Source: an uncultured bacterium (GTDB lineage: Bacteria; Patescibacteriota; Minisyncoccia; Phycocordibacterales; UBA1006). From it: DNA of 8,651 bases. A program made the translations under genes and the position numbers. Below the pieces are notes generated by a model that did no database searches, was not told where the DNA came from, and worked only from the letters and a program-made list of their open reading frames with translations. Of this stretch, positions 1 to 5,861 are shown piece by piece (position 1 is the stretch's first letter; each line of letters begins with the position of its first letter). The DNA is taken from assembly GCA_903920485.1 (NCBI GenBank), contig CAIXMG010000007.1:1-8651 (forward strand), read 5' to 3'.

Positions 1-504
1 CGCCTTGAAGTTCTTGTTGGCAGGTTCCAGCCATGCCTTGCTGCCCGCTTGACGGAAATATTTCATGGTGAATTCGCCGTCCACATTTGCGATAACGATA
101 TCGCCATTTTTCGCCGTTTCGGATCGTTCGGCAATCACCATGTCGCCGTCGGCAATGTGCGCATCGATCATGGAGTCACCATCAACTTCCACCAGGTAGG
201 TTTTCTCTTTCTTTTTGATAAGAAAATCATTAAGATTGATCGTGGTTTCCAAAAGCTCTTCCGTTGCAGCGGGAAAGCCAGCCTTTACCGAACCCAAAAG
301 TGCGATTTCGTCCCACGTCGTTGCGGGAATCAGGTGCCCCATGCTGTCCTTGATGACGATCCCTGCATCCAGGAATTTTTGGACCAGTCGTGCCACCGCG
401 TTCTTTGACTTGAAACCGAACAACCCCATCATCTCTGAGTAGGTTGGCATTCGCTTCTTGGACTCGTAGAAGGATTGGAGCTTGTCGGTGTGTTCGTTAT
501 GCAT
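1..504 (-). CDS. lexA: LexA-type SOS repressor, S24 self-cleaving family (3' end outside window)
   Basis: Represses SOS genes and is inactivated by RecA-stimulated self-cleavage. I translated 168 residues from the ATG at 504-502; the frame is still open at base 1, so about 30 C-terminal residues are probably missing. Residues 1-60 form a LexA-like winged helix (PTYSEMMGLFGFKSKNAVAR). The C-terminal part has the cleavage site Ala75-Gly76 (in KAGFP), nucleophile Ser111 (in VDGDSMIDAHIADGD) and general base Lys148 (in VDGEFTMKYF). The spacings of 36 and 37 residues fit the family. From residue 70 onward the sequence is notably UmuD-like, but the DNA-binding domain and the Ala-Gly site favour LexA. 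The start overlaps the upstream small gene by 8 bases and has no Shine-Dalgarno site, which suggests translational coupling. An SOS box in the operon promoter supports autoregulation. Confidence 0.93.
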   Translation of the reverse strand, partial: MHNEHTDKLQSFYESKKRMPTYSEMMGLFGFKSKNAVARLVQKFLDAGIVIKDSMGHLIPATTWDEIALLGSVKAGFPAATEELLETTINLNDFLIKKKEKTYLVEVDGDSMIDAHIADGDMVIAERSETAKNGDIVIANVDGEFTMKYFRQAGSKAWLEPANKNFKA

Positions 505-706
505 AGTTGAAGAGGGAAGCGAGTGACAGTCCGACACGCTGGCCAAACGAAGGGGACTTGGCATGCCGGCGGAGCTTGATGAGGATCATGCGGTGACGTC
601 GTGCCTCGGCGGCATATTTTCGGCCGAGCATGATCTTACGGTCAATCTTATCATTCAACTGGACCAGTTCGCTATGCAGGGTTTTGAGGTATTGGTTTCG
701 TGACAT
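497..706 (-). CDS. small basic protein of unknown function, first gene of the lexA operon
   Basis: A 69-residue protein that I do not recognise as a named family. It is rich in Arg and Lys, with a probable helical or coiled-coil region over residues 5-50 (NQYLKTLHSELVQLNDKIDR), then a more hydrophobic tail from about residue 55. There is no signal peptide and no cysteine. Its TAA stop at 499-497 overlaps the lexA ATG at 504-502. It sits directly behind the promoter that contains the SOS box, so it should be DNA-damage inducible together with lexA. No Shine-Dalgarno site precedes the ATG; the leader is about 45 bases. By analogy with genes paired with lexA elsewhere it could act in division control or repair, but nothing in the sequence shows this. 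The promoter, overlap and gene-like composition make it a real gene. Confidence 0.8.
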   Translation of the reverse strand: MSRNQYLKTLHSELVQLNDKIDRKIMLGRKYAAEARRHRMILIKLRRHAKSPSFGQRVGLSLASLFNYA

Positions 707-757
707 ACGTTTGATTGGTTAATTAGGCTTTGGGTACACCTTGTCGGTGATGTAAGT

Positions 758-786
758 AGTATAGGTGAACGTTCGTTCACATGCAA
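758..786 (-). promoter_or_regulatory. sigma70-type promoter of the small gene-lexA operon
   Basis: Read on the minus strand, -35 TTGCAT (786-781) is followed by a 17-base spacer and -10 TATACT (763-758). Both boxes are close to consensus and the spacing is optimal. Transcription should start near 751, giving a leader of about 45 bases to the ATG at 706. The spacer is almost wholly occupied by the SOS palindrome at 765-780, so bound LexA would block RNA polymerase. Confidence 0.85.
765..780. promoter_or_regulatory. LexA operator (SOS box), GAAC-N4-GTTC type
   Basis: The plus strand reads GTGAACGTTCGTTCAC, with perfect 6-base inverted arms around a 4-base centre. It matches the GAAC-N4-GTTC core of SOS boxes known from Firmicutes and Actinobacteria, not the CTGT-N8-ACAG box of gammaproteobacteria. 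It lies between the -35 and -10 of the lexA operon promoter and about 86 bases upstream of the divergent gene at 866. I saw no second copy in the window. Confidence 0.85.
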
Positions 787-865
787 ACAAAATAGCTGTG
801 GATAGTGCAAAACAACACGATTCTATGTTTTCGCAAGTATTCGATATTCTCGGAGGTTCGTTTTT

Positions 866-1441
866 ATGTGTTACGATACTGGTATGTCTGACTTAAAAAC
901 GAAGGTTCATTTGCCAATCACCGACCAGGGAAGAAAGGTGAAAATTGTCCCTACCCAGCCTGTTATTTTTCTAGCGGGGCCCATTCGTAATGCGCCCGTC
1001 TGGCAGGACGATGCGATTAAGTATTTGATTGATCAGAATGTTGACGCGTTCGTTGCCTCGCCACGGCGAACCATAAGAGAAGAGCTTCGGCCTTTTGTTG
1101 AAGCTGACAATTCCGATTATGAGATATTTGAGCGGCAGCGTGCCTGGGAGCAATACTATCTCTATAAGGCAGCAGATCGTGGTTGTATCTTGTTCTATCT
1201 TCCAAAGGAGGCAGAAATAAAAGATGATCAGGAAAAGGTGTATGCCCACATAACAATGATGGAATTAGGCGAATGGATTGCTCGTCGTAAGGAGGATCCG
1301 GAAATACATCTTGTTGTTGCAACAGATGGAAGCTTTCCGGAATGGTCAACAATAGAGTTTGAGCTAAAGACAGAAGGCGTCACGAACATATATTCTTCTC
1401 TCGCAGATGGCCTGAAGGCGGTTGTTGAGTTCGTCAAGTAA
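866..1441 (+). CDS. nucleoside 2-deoxyribosyltransferase-like protein
   Basis: A 191-residue protein resembling the nucleoside 2-deoxyribosyltransferase-like superfamily, which cleaves or exchanges the base-deoxyribose bond of (deoxy)nucleosides or nucleotides. Visible signatures are the N-terminal strand and loop VIFLAGPIRNAPVW (residues 33-46), a central Asp in KAADRGCILFYLPKE (about residue 104), and MMELGEW around Glu133, the likely nucleophile by family analogy. The substrate cannot be told from sequence. The start at 866 is chosen because GGAGG (852-856) lies 9 bases upstream, a clear Shine-Dalgarno site and rare in this window; an in-frame ATG at 884 is the alternative. The stop is 5 bases before nth, suggesting co-transcription. 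It is divergent from the lexA operon, so a role in nucleotide salvage or damaged-nucleotide handling is plausible but inferred. I found no convincing -35/-10 pair upstream. Confidence 0.75.
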   Translation: MCYDTGMSDLKTKVHLPITDQGRKVKIVPTQPVIFLAGPIRNAPVWQDDAIKYLIDQNVDAFVASPRRTIREELRPFVEADNSDYEIFERQRAWEQYYLYKAADRGCILFYLPKEAEIKDDQEKVYAHITMMELGEWIARRKEDPEIHLVVATDGSFPEWSTIEFELKTEGVTNIYSSLADGLKAVVEFVK

Positions 1442-1446
1442 AAATA

Positions 1447-2112
1447 ATGAAGAGGTTGATTCTCAAAAAAACCCAAGATCCCACAGAAACCTGGAAGACC
1501 CTTTGGCCTGTGTTGTCCAAGAGGTATAAGAGGACCGCGACATTCCTGGACCATAGAAACAATTGGGAACTGCTGGTCGCAGTGATTTTGTCGGCGCAGA
1601 TGACGGACGAAGGTGTCAACAAGATTACGCCGGAGCTGTTTGCGAAATATCCGACACCGGAAGTGATGGCCAAGGCATCGATCGCGTCGATCACGAAAAT
1701 GGTTCAGAAGGTCAATTATTTTAATGCCAAAGCGCGGTACTTGAAAAAGACAGCGCAACTGGTCGTTCAGAACTTTAAAGGCAAGATACCTGATACGGTT
1801 GAACAGCTGATTACCTTGCCAGGAGTCGGCCGTAAAACGGCTGTTGCGGTCCTTGCCAACGGATTTGGAAAACATGTCGGCATTCCTGTCGATACGCACG
1901 TGATCCGCTTCGCGGAGCGTTTCAAGCTGTCACGGCATACCGATGCCAGCAAGATTGAACAGGACTTATTGAAGATCATTCCGCAAAAAGACTGGAATGC
2001 CGCCGGCTATGCAATAAAGGAATATGGCCGAAAAGAGGGAAGGGCGCGGGGGTATGCCCCGGACCTCGATCCTGTGTGGAAGTCGGTCCATGGAAAATCC
2101 CTCAAAACATAG
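1447..2112 (+). CDS. nth: endonuclease III (HhH-GPD DNA glycosylase/AP lyase), lacking the 4Fe-4S cysteines
   Basis: Removes oxidised pyrimidines from DNA and nicks the abasic site by beta-elimination in base excision repair. At 221 residues it is of normal length. LLVAVILSAQMTDEGVNK (42-59) matches the family core. The helix-hairpin-helix LPGVGRKTAVAVL carries the catalytic Lys130, and the conserved Asp149 lies in PVDTHVIRFAERF. The C-terminal region where E. coli Nth has Cys-X6-Cys-X2-Cys-X5-Cys reads IKEYGRKEGRARGYAPDLDP here; the whole protein contains no cysteine, so no iron-sulfur cluster can form. The loop is otherwise of normal length, so this looks like substitution and not truncation. 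It follows the deoxyribosyltransferase-like gene by 5 bases, with no evident Shine-Dalgarno site. The stop is TAG, and the frame then stays open into the next small ORF. Confidence 0.93.
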   Translation: MKRLILKKTQDPTETWKTLWPVLSKRYKRTATFLDHRNNWELLVAVILSAQMTDEGVNKITPELFAKYPTPEVMAKASIASITKMVQKVNYFNAKARYLKKTAQLVVQNFKGKIPDTVEQLITLPGVGRKTAVAVLANGFGKHVGIPVDTHVIRFAERFKLSRHTDASKIEQDLLKIIPQKDWNAAGYAIKEYGRKEGRARGYAPDLDPVWKSVHGKSLKT

Positions 2113-2127
2113 ACGAATAAGTTTTTT

Positions 2128-2364
2128 GTGGTGTTGAGAAAAAACAAAAAGGGTGAGAACGTCGCGGTCAGGAAAAGGATTTCAAGTATCGTTTCCTTGA
2201 GCATGGATGATGCCGCAGGCCTTATCAACTTCAAGGACTCTGGTTACGAACAGCCTGACACAATCTACCGGACACCTCAACGTATCAAGGAGAAAAGGCT
2301 CGCGCTCAAGACGGGAAAGCAGTATGCGGGCACAAGTATGCCGTACAAGTCAGTGAGGCGATAG
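2128..2364 (+). CDS. small basic protein of unknown function downstream of nth
   Basis: A 78-residue ORF, Lys/Arg-rich, ending in SMPYKSVRR; I do not recognise a family. Third-codon positions favour G or C as in neighbouring genes, and a strong terminator follows 22 bases after its stop, so it is probably coding. Its start is unclear: there is no ATG before 2203. GTG at 2128 or 2131 and TTG at 2134 are candidates, and none has a Shine-Dalgarno site. The ORF is in the same frame as nth and no stop lies between the nth TAG (2110-2112) and the GTG, so amber readthrough or a recent mutation splitting a longer gene cannot be excluded. No signal peptide or membrane segment is seen. Confidence 0.5.
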   Translation: MVLRKNKKGENVAVRKRISSIVSLSMDDAAGLINFKDSGYEQPDTIYRTPQRIKEKRLALKTGKQYAGTSMPYKSVRR

Positions 2365-2386
2365 AGTTGTGCCAAGAACAAAACAA

Positions 2387-2429
2387 ACAGCGCTCAGGCC
2401 CTTTGGGAAATGAGCGCTGTGTTTTTTTT
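2387..2429 (+). terminator. Rho-independent terminator after the nth operon
   Basis: Perfect 10-base arms ACAGCGCTCA (2387-2396) and TGAGCGCTGT (2411-2420) enclose a 14-base loop, followed by eight T (2422-2429). This is a strong intrinsic terminator for the plus-strand genes. In the other direction the stem is followed by a T-rich tract (TTTGTTTTG), so it may also end the convergent CAP-protein transcript. Confidence 0.88.
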
Positions 2430-2489
2430 GCGAGATAATGTCGTAAAAGGCATATTGTGCGACATTGTTCTTAATAAGGCCCTTGGTTA

Positions 2490-3338
2490 TTACTTCTGCG
2501 CGCTGACGCAGGAATCGAACGCCTTGACCTGCTGGTTGTATTCCCCCACGAGCGTACTGAGGCGGCTGACGGTCGCGTTGTAAGTATCGACGACGGCATT
2601 GTAGGCATCCGTGTCGCTCTGGCTGATGGTATCTTTCTTGAGTCCTTGGATTGTGGTGTTGAGCGTCTGGATGCTCGTCTTGAGCGATGCGTCGATGGTC
2701 GGACAACTATTTCTAGGCTTTCCGAAGTGTTGGGTAATGAGCACCACTTCCCGCCCGTCACGGACCGTAGGAAGGACGTTTACACCGATCTGCGTGTACG
2801 CCGAGTCCAGGATGTTCTGCTTGTGCGCAGGGCTGTTCATCCAGGCATTTACGACGTCGTAGCTGGTCTTGAAGTCACCCATAGCAAGGTTCTCACCCAC
2901 CTTGATGTAGTCGTAATGTTGCGCCTCGATGAACGTGTCAAAGGTATTCGAGGTTCCGGGTTGCGTATGGTCGAAGTAATCGTACCGTGCCATGCTTTGG
3001 TTCTTTGCAGCGGCGGATGCATTCAATTTCGTTGCCGACACCAACGGAAGCCGTCCGTTCTGGACGCGGTAGTAATTCGTATACCAGATGATGTTGGCTG
3101 CCGTCAGGTCAAGATGGTTGAGGCTTTCGGCTTCCGTGTACAACGGCACCGTCGTTGTGGCAGAAGCTGTCGCTGAGGCGCCCTTCACCTCTGTCGTTCC
3201 TGTGGTAGTCGCGCTTGTGACGGCAGGAGCTGTTTGCGCTGACTGATCCTCCTTTCTGCTAACCAGAAAGGAAGCCACAAGAGCAGCAGCAAGGAGGATG
3301 GCAAGAAGGGCGCTTTTTCGGACATTGGTTTCTTCCAT
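2490..3338 (-). CDS. membrane-anchored CAP/SCP-domain (YkwD-like) protein
   Basis: A 282-residue predicted extracytoplasmic protein. Residues 8-26 form a hydrophobic signal anchor, followed by a Ser/Thr/Ala-rich linker (about 31-65). The CAP (cysteine-rich secretory/antigen 5/PR-1) domain spans about 80-208. It shows the family residues His124 (in YFDHTQP), Glu149 (in VGENLA), His172 (in SPAHKQNIL) and His204 (in ITQHFGKP), the putative cation-binding cavity. Bacterial members are widespread, but their activity is mostly undefined. Residues 212-277 form an added helical segment bounded by the protein's only two cysteines, Cys212 and Cys277, which could make a disulfide that staples a helical hairpin. 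The gene is divergent from rpmA and has its own promoter with a very short leader. The start has no Shine-Dalgarno site. Confidence 0.9.
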   Translation of the reverse strand: MEETNVRKSALLAILLAAALVASFLVSRKEDQSAQTAPAVTSATTTGTTEVKGASATASATTTVPLYTEAESLNHLDLTAANIIWYTNYYRVQNGRLPLVSATKLNASAAAKNQSMARYDYFDHTQPGTSNTFDTFIEAQHYDYIKVGENLAMGDFKTSYDVVNAWMNSPAHKQNILDSAYTQIGVNVLPTVRDGREVVLITQHFGKPRNSCPTIDASLKTSIQTLNTTIQGLKKDTISQSDTDAYNAVVDTYNATVSRLSTLVGEYNQQVKAFDSCVSAQK

Positions 3339-3359
3339 GGACGTTGCGGGATGAGGTGA

Positions 3360-3389
3360 AGTATATCCGATTTTGTGATTTTATGCGAA
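3360..3389 (-). promoter_or_regulatory. promoter of the CAP-domain gene
   Basis: On the minus strand a -10 box TATACT (3365-3360) lies 21 bases before the ATG at 3338-3336. A weak -35, TTCGCA (3389-3384), is 18 bases upstream; TCGCAT with 17 bases is the alternative. Transcription should start near 3353, leaving a leader of only about 14 bases and no room for a normal Shine-Dalgarno site. Confidence 0.6.
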
Positions 3390-3423
3390 GGGGTTGCCTT
3401 TTGGGGCGACATCTCCCCTCCCC

Positions 3424-3452
3424 TTGATTTTTAAAACGATATCTTGTATACT
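3424..3452 (+). promoter_or_regulatory. sigma70-type promoter of rpmA
   Basis: -35 TTGATT (3424-3429), 17-base spacer, -10 TATACT (3447-3452). The predicted start is near 3459, giving an AT-rich leader of about 33 bases before the rpmA ATG. Spacing and -10 match the lexA operon promoter. Confidence 0.8.
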
Positions 3453-3491
3453 GGGGCAACTTACTTAATTAATTATACCAGTTAGAACACT

Positions 3492-3764
3492 ATGGCACAT
3501 AGAAAAGCCGGAGGAACCGCGCGTAACCTCCGAGATTCAAATCCTCAATACCTGGGAACCAAGCTGTACGACGGGCAGATCGCCCAGCCGGGTTCGATCA
3601 TCATTCGACAGCGAGGGACCAAAATCCTCGCCGGGACCAATGTCCGCGTCGGAAAGGACCACACCCTCTTTGCCGACAAGGCGGGAACGGTGAAGTTTTC
3701 AACCAAGCGAAAGCCGAAGTTTGACGGCACGACGACCCTGAAGAAGGTAGTCAACGTTGTCTAA
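3492..3764 (+). CDS. rpmA: 50S ribosomal protein L27
   Basis: L27 lies by the peptidyl-transferase centre of the large subunit; its flexible N-terminus contacts tRNA in the P site. The 90-residue product has the standard start [12 protein letters not shown], without the cleavable N-terminal extension typical of Firmicutes. It also has the family core [20 protein letters not shown] and [16 protein letters not shown]. It is transcribed from its own promoter as a single gene; the usual upstream partner rplU (L21) is absent, since the CAP gene lies there in the opposite direction. The stop codon is inside the downstream hairpin. Confidence 0.97.
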   Translation: MAHRKAGGTARNLRDSNPQYLGTKLYDGQIAQPGSIIIRQRGTKILAGTNVRVGKDHTLFADKAGTVKFSTKRKPKFDGTTTLKKVVNVV

Positions 3765-3795
3765 CTAAAAAACACCGTAGTGGTGTTTTTTAGTT
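3763..3795. terminator. bidirectional terminator between rpmA and rplI
   Basis: Perfect 14-base arms AACTAAAAAACACC (3763-3776) and GGTGTTTTTTAGTT (3782-3795) enclose the 5-base loop GTAGT. The core ACACC/GGTGT stem with A6 and T6 tracts works in either orientation. It overlaps the rpmA stop (3762-3764) and lies 9 bases past the convergent rplI stop. Confidence 0.85.
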
Positions 3796-3804
3796 CATAA
3801 TTTT

Positions 3805-4251
3805 TTATGCAACGATCACCTTGTACTGAATCGAGTGCTTCTTGGTCCCAATCGTCACAGCATGCTCCCCTACTTCCTTGATCGGCTTGTCATAGTTGAG
3901 GATAAGGTCCTTGGTAAGGAACAAGCCGTGCTTCTCGTGGATGGCGTGGGCAATTTCCTGGGCCGTGATGCCCTGGTAGAGCTTTCCCTTGCCATCGTGG
4001 GCATGGCCGGAGATCGTGACCGAATGGGTCTTCCCCACTTGTGCCACGAGATCTTTCGATGCTGCTTCCTTCTGCGCTTCTGTTGCGGCGTTGGTTTCCT
4101 TCTTGGCAACAACGGCCGTAACCAGTTCGTCCGTAGCACGAACGGCACTGCCGCTTGGAATCAGGAAGTTCAGGGCATACCCATCGGCGACATTCTTCAC
4201 TTCATCGATTTTCCCGATTCCCTTCACATTTTTCTTGAACAGGACTTTCAT
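3805..4251 (-). CDS. rplI: 50S ribosomal protein L9
   Basis: L9 binds 23S rRNA at the base of the L1 stalk and helps maintain reading frame. The 148 residues have the two-domain plan: N-terminal rRNA-binding domain ([20 protein letters not shown], then [14 protein letters not shown]), a long connecting helix rich in Ala/Lys/Glu (about 43-75), and a C-terminal domain with [15 protein letters not shown] and [12 protein letters not shown]. It is full length. It starts 8 bases after the S41 protease stop, so the two are probably co-transcribed, which is not a usual rplI context (rpsF-rpsR-rplI is common). Some CPR groups are reported to lack L9, so its presence may help taxonomic placement. Confidence 0.96.
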   Translation of the reverse strand: MKVLFKKNVKGIGKIDEVKNVADGYALNFLIPSGSAVRATDELVTAVVAKKETNAATEAQKEAASKDLVAQVGKTHSVTISGHAHDGKGKLYQGITAQEIAHAIHEKHGLFLTKDLILNYDKPIKEVGEHAVTIGTKKHSIQYKVIVA

Positions 4252-4259
4252 AACATTTT

Positions 4260-5510
4260 TTACTTATCGAGTAACTTCACGGCAGCATCCAGCTGGGGAT
4301 CAACAACAGTACCTTTTGCATCAACCGACGGAGGTGTGTCAACTTCGACGTCAGGATTGATTCCCTTGTCGGAAATCGAGATGCCGTTCGGCGTCAGCCA
4401 CTTGGCAACGGTAATCTTGAGCGACGATCCGTCGGGAAGGTTGATGACCTGCTGTACGGACCCCTTGCCGAACGATGTCGTTCCTACCAAAGTCGCTGCC
4501 TTGTTTTCTGAAAGCGCCCCGGCAAGGATTTCAGATGCAGAAGCCGATCCACCGTTGATGAGAACGGCCATCTTGGGAACCTTGGACAGGAGGGTGAATC
4601 CCTTGCTAGTATCGACGACTTCTGGCGTGCTGCCACCGGAATCCTCACGGACGATCGTCGTGCCTGATGGCAAGAAGTAGCTGGCGATGTCTACCGCGTC
4701 ATCCAGGTATCCACCCGGGTTGTCCCGAAGGTCGATGATCAACTTCTGCTTGCCCGATGCCTGGAATTTGCTTAGTGCGTCCTTGAATTCGTCGCCGGAA
4801 TTTTCGGAGAACGTGTACAGGCTGATGACGAACGTGTCGCCGACGACCTTGGTATCGATGACGGGCGGCGTAATGACGGCTCGGGTCAGCTGGTAATGTT
4901 TGATCTCACCGGCTCCTGCACGTGCGATGCCGATGTCGACAACGGTTCCCACTTTTCCTCGGATCAGGGAAATGGCCGTATCAATGTCCATCGAATCGGT
5001 CTTTTTGCCGTCGATCATGGCGATGACATCGCCTGACTTGATACCGGCTATCGATGCGGGAGATCCTTTGGTGGGAGCGATGACGGTGATCGAGCCGTCC
5101 TTCATGCCGACTTCAAGTCCGACGCCGCCGAACGATCCCTTTACTTCGTCGCTGAACAGCTGTGATTGCTGCGGCGGGAAGAAGATGGTGTACGGGTCCT
5201 TATATGATGCGACCATGCCTGAAATCGCACCATAGACGCGATCCTTGTCGGCCGGGATCTGGCTTGCGAACGGATATTTTGTCTGCATGAGGTTCCAGAC
5301 GTACCAAAATTCGGAAAGGTCCTCGTTCTGCGCAGTTGCCGCGATCGAGGCGTCCGTTGCCACCTGTCCTGGCGCGATGATCTGGGCGACGGACTTCTTG
5401 GTGCCGGCATAGGCTCCCAAGACGAAAATGACAACCGCAAGAACCAGTACTCCGACGGTACGGAGCATCTTCTGGTAAGCGCTATTCGTGTGTGGGGCGT
5501 GCGTGCTCAT
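4260..5510 (-). CDS. S41-family C-terminal processing protease with PDZ domain (CtpA/Prc type)
   Basis: A membrane-anchored serine protease of the cell envelope that cleaves proteins near their C-termini after PDZ-domain recognition. With the start at 5510 it has 416 residues: short cytoplasmic tail, membrane anchor about 17-36, helical region about 64-115, PDZ domain about 125-205 ([29 protein letters not shown]), and S41 catalytic domain about 210-388. The catalytic dyad is Ser324 (in [14 protein letters not shown]) and Lys349 (in SFGKGSVQQ), with Gln353 in the usual place; [14 protein letters not shown] is also typical. The frame is open up to an ATG at 5591, but that would overlap the upstream gene by over 100 bases. 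ATG 5510 overlaps it by 29 bases; ATG 5468, just before the anchor, avoids overlap and is a real alternative. The substrate is unknown. rplI follows 8 bases downstream. Confidence 0.93.
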   Translation of the reverse strand: MSTHAPHTNSAYQKMLRTVGVLVLAVVIFVLGAYAGTKKSVAQIIAPGQVATDASIAATAQNEDLSEFWYVWNLMQTKYPFASQIPADKDRVYGAISGMVASYKDPYTIFFPPQQSQLFSDEVKGSFGGVGLEVGMKDGSITVIAPTKGSPASIAGIKSGDVIAMIDGKKTDSMDIDTAISLIRGKVGTVVDIGIARAGAGEIKHYQLTRAVITPPVIDTKVVGDTFVISLYTFSENSGDEFKDALSKFQASGKQKLIIDLRDNPGGYLDDAVDIASYFLPSGTTIVREDSGGSTPEVVDTSKGFTLLSKVPKMAVLINGGSASASEILAGALSENKAATLVGTTSFGKGSVQQVINLPDGSSLKITVAKWLTPNGISISDKGINPDVEVDTPPSVDAKGTVVDPQLDAAVKLLDK

Positions 5511-5811
5511 GGGTGTGTGGTTCGTGATGAGTAATGTGCTCGATTTCTTCTTCGACATGGCCTTCGACATCGTGGGCGATCTCCTTCGCAACTTCTTCGA
5601 TCTCCTCCTTCATCATCGTTTCAACGACCTGCTTGCGCTGCTCGATCTTCTGGCGCCGCCGACGCTCGATGGCATTGAGCATGAGCCCCATTCCCAGGAG
5701 GATGAGCGTGGTGAGGACGATGATGAGCTTTTTGCTGCCCGTTGGCAGGCCTGAAAAGGCCGTCAGGATGTTGATAATCGCGAGTATGATGATCCAGATG
5801 CCGTAATTCAT
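5482..5811 (-). CDS. small membrane protein with a charged His/Glu-rich C-terminal tail
   Basis: A 109-residue protein of no recognised family. Two hydrophobic segments (about residues 3-20 and 28-46) are separated by a short GLPTGSKK loop. Then comes a basic stretch ERRRRQKIEQRKQ, an acidic helix, and a tail with many His residues ([18 protein letters not shown]) that could bind metal ions. The positive stretch after the second helix suggests a cytoplasmic tail. An open frame continues upstream to a TTG at 5856, but the promoter's -10 lies inside that stretch, so ATG 5811 is preferred; the message would then be almost leaderless. It overlaps the S41 protease start and probably forms an operon with it and rplI. 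A partner role for the protease is only inferred from position. Confidence 0.78.
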   Translation of the reverse strand: MNYGIWIIILAIINILTAFSGLPTGSKKLIIVLTTLILLGMGLMLNAIERRRRQKIEQRKQVVETMMKEEIEEVAKEIAHDVEGHVEEEIEHITHHEPHTHEHARPTHE

Positions 5812-5819
5812 ATGCGGCA

Positions 5820-5847
5820 AGTATAGCAGATATCTTTTCTTTTGTAA
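5820..5847 (-). promoter_or_regulatory. promoter of the membrane protein-S41-rplI operon
   Basis: On the minus strand, -35 TTACAA (5847-5842), a 16-base spacer and -10 TATACT (5825-5820). Only 8 bases separate the -10 from the ATG at 5811-5809, so transcription would start at or within a couple of bases of the start codon (leaderless mRNA). Confidence 0.68.
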
Positions 5848-5861
5848 GTCTTGCAAGGTGC

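Noticed and set aside
49..408. Plus-strand open frame opposite lexA
   Set aside because: The minus-strand frame encodes a full LexA domain set; this frame is its shadow.
874..884. GATACT as a -10 box with ATG 884 as a leaderless start of the deoxyribosyltransferase-like gene
   Set aside because: There is no -35 at suitable distance and the ATG is only 4 bases away; the Shine-Dalgarno site for ATG 866 is better.
1228..1899. Minus-strand open frame of 223 codons opposite nth
   Set aside because: It is antisense to conserved nth motifs; composition and lack of motifs mark it as a shadow.
2437..2466. Hairpin AATGTCG...CGACATT downstream of the CAP gene
   Set aside because: The 7-base arms have a 16-base loop and no T tract, so it is too weak to call a terminator beside the stronger hairpin at 2387-2420.
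2646..3176. Plus-strand open frame of 176 codons opposite the CAP gene
   Set aside because: The minus-strand frame has a signal anchor and all CAP-domain key residues; the plus frame has none.
3835..4680. Plus-strand open frame of 281 codons across rplI and the S41 protease
   Set aside because: It is antisense to two clearly conserved genes, shows no family motifs and has no promoter or Shine-Dalgarno site.
5511..5591. N-terminal extension of the S41 protease to ATG 5591
   Set aside because: It would overlap the membrane-protein gene by over 100 bases and add a basic stretch not expected before the membrane anchor; ATG 5510 or 5468 fits better.
5812..5856. N-terminal extension of the membrane protein to TTG 5856
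   Set aside because: The promoter -10 box lies within this stretch, and ATG 5811 starts directly at the first membrane helix.
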